7,165 nucleotides of DNA, from positions 1 to 7,165 of the forward strand of contig JAFDCA010000246.1 in assembly GCA_019313025.1 (NCBI GenBank), read 5' to 3'. Each line of letters begins with the position of its first letter. Within the stretch, counting starts at the first letter, position 1. The notes beneath the pieces were generated by a model, which saw nothing but the letters and a program-made list of their open reading frames with translations, did no database searches and was not told where the DNA came from. Below are positions 6,700 to 7,165 of the stretch, in pieces. The position numbers and the translations under genes are program-made. The stretch is from Deltaproteobacteria bacterium (lineage in GTDB: Bacteria; Desulfobacterota; Desulfobacteria; Desulfobacterales; UBA11574).

Positions 6700-6897
6700 T
6701 CATATTTTATTCTTTGAGAAAATACATTCGACTTCTTCAGCAATTAAAGGTTTGTAATCCTCATCACCAATAAATTCTACTTTTCGGTTTCCATTTTGAA
6801 AGTCAATATCTATTGAACAGTCGAACTTTTGAGATGCTGCTTTGACGATCCTTGCTAAAACCTCTATGTTGGTGTCCTCAATTTTAATGGGTATCAT
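6700..6897 (-). CDS. Small acidic protein of unknown function
   Basis: The 65-residue protein starts at ATG 6895-6897, with AAGAG about 10 nt upstream. Its pattern suggests helix-strand-strand-helix: a helix around NIEVLARIVKAASQKF (10-25), strands CSIDIDF (27-33) and RKVEFIG (38-44), and a helix from DEDYKPLIAEEVECIF (45-60). There is no signal peptide, membrane span or metal motif. The regular amphipathic pattern and its own upstream promoter candidate argue that it is real. The stop codon is followed by no clear terminator, so transcripts may run into the PxxKW gene about 200 bp downstream. I do not recognise a named family. Confidence 0.65.
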   Translation of the reverse strand: MIPIKIEDTNIEVLARIVKAASQKFDCSIDIDFQNGNRKVEFIGDEDYKPLIAEEVECIFSKNKI

Positions 6898-6985
6898 ATC
6901 GATTATCTCTTTGTACTTTTTTTAAAATGAATAGAATACCTTTACCTATTATCAATCAGAGTGTTAAAACTTTTTAACGATTGCT

Positions 6986-7002
6986 TGCAAAAGTTGGGCC
7001 AC
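6986..7002 (-). promoter_or_regulatory. Sigma54-type promoter candidate upstream of the gene at 6700-6897
   Basis: The minus strand reads TGGCCC (7001-6996), five bases, TTGCA (6990-6986). The invariant GG and GC are present with exactly 10 nt between them, and the -12 element is perfect; the -24 element differs from TGGCAC at one base. Transcription would start near 6975, leaving a leader of about 78 nt before the ATG. Confidence 0.5.
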
Positions 7003-7085
7003 CATGTTTTGACATAGTTTTTTACTATAATTACAGTTTCTTATATAAAATTAAAAAATATTTTGTTTGAATATTATGAAAATAT

Positions 7086-7104
7086 TTACATATTTTTTAT
7101 GTAA
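7086..7104. repeat. Inverted repeat upstream of the sigma54-type promoter
   Basis: TTACATA (7086-7092) and TATGTAA (7098-7104) are perfect inverted copies with a 5-nt spacer. They lie 85-100 bp upstream of the -24 element, where enhancer-binding proteins often bind. The surrounding DNA is very AT-rich, so a chance repeat is possible. Confidence 0.3.
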
Positions 7105-7165
7105 TACAAGGGATATAAAACCCAGAAATTTATCATTGGATTTTGCTGGGATTATTAGCTGGCCC

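Noticed and set aside
7009..7031. TTGACA with TATAAT as a plus-strand promoter
   Set aside because: The two boxes are only 11 bp apart, too close for sigma70; a 17-bp spacing gives TACAGT instead.
7055..7165. 37-codon minus-strand frame entering from the right edge
   Set aside because: The product is AT-driven low complexity with no recognisable C-terminus, and it overlaps an inverted repeat.

Overview
The window looks like chromosomal DNA of a fairly AT-rich deltaproteobacterium, most likely Desulfobacterota (Desulfobacterales-like). I infer this from a small PxxKW-family cysteine-rich protein, from the style of the DNA polymerase III delta-like protein, and from a small beta-rich protein of a kind I associate with this group. 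No tree or database search supports the placement. Every convincing gene lies on the minus strand, so the window reads from right to left.

Left half (1-4600), housekeeping: a sigma70-type promoter (TTGACA, 17 bp, TACCTT) precedes ileS (isoleucyl-tRNA synthetase), followed 7 bp later by lspA (signal peptidase II), whose ribosome-binding site lies in the last ileS codons. After about 410 bp without a convincing gene, which holds an imperfect hairpin repeat and faint coding-like frames, comes the start of a holA-like gene (DNA polymerase III delta) that leaves the window on the left. A strong bidirectional hairpin terminator separates ileS from the gene upstream of it.

Middle (4594-5584): a standalone HNH-nuclease-family gene, preceded by a possible 28-residue membrane peptide frame. 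It is followed by about 385 bp without a protein gene but rich in structure: a plus-strand promoter-like sequence, a 10-bp hairpin, a perfect 16-bp palindrome, and a terminal 13-bp stem followed by seven T. Together these fit an undescribed plus-strand noncoding RNA.

Right part (5585-7165): three small minus-strand genes: a 126-residue beta-rich protein, a 92-residue PxxKW cysteine-rich protein and a 65-residue acidic protein. Each has a sigma54-type (-24/-12) promoter candidate in the correct orientation and with correct spacing, about 60-125 nt upstream of the chosen start codon. The PxxKW gene is also followed by a 16-bp hairpin that pairs fully only in minus-strand RNA. The layout suggests separately controlled sigma54-dependent small genes, the most interesting hypothesis here. 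The right edge holds AT-rich DNA with no convincing gene.

I saw no rRNA, tRNA, CRISPR array, intact insertion sequence or phage gene.
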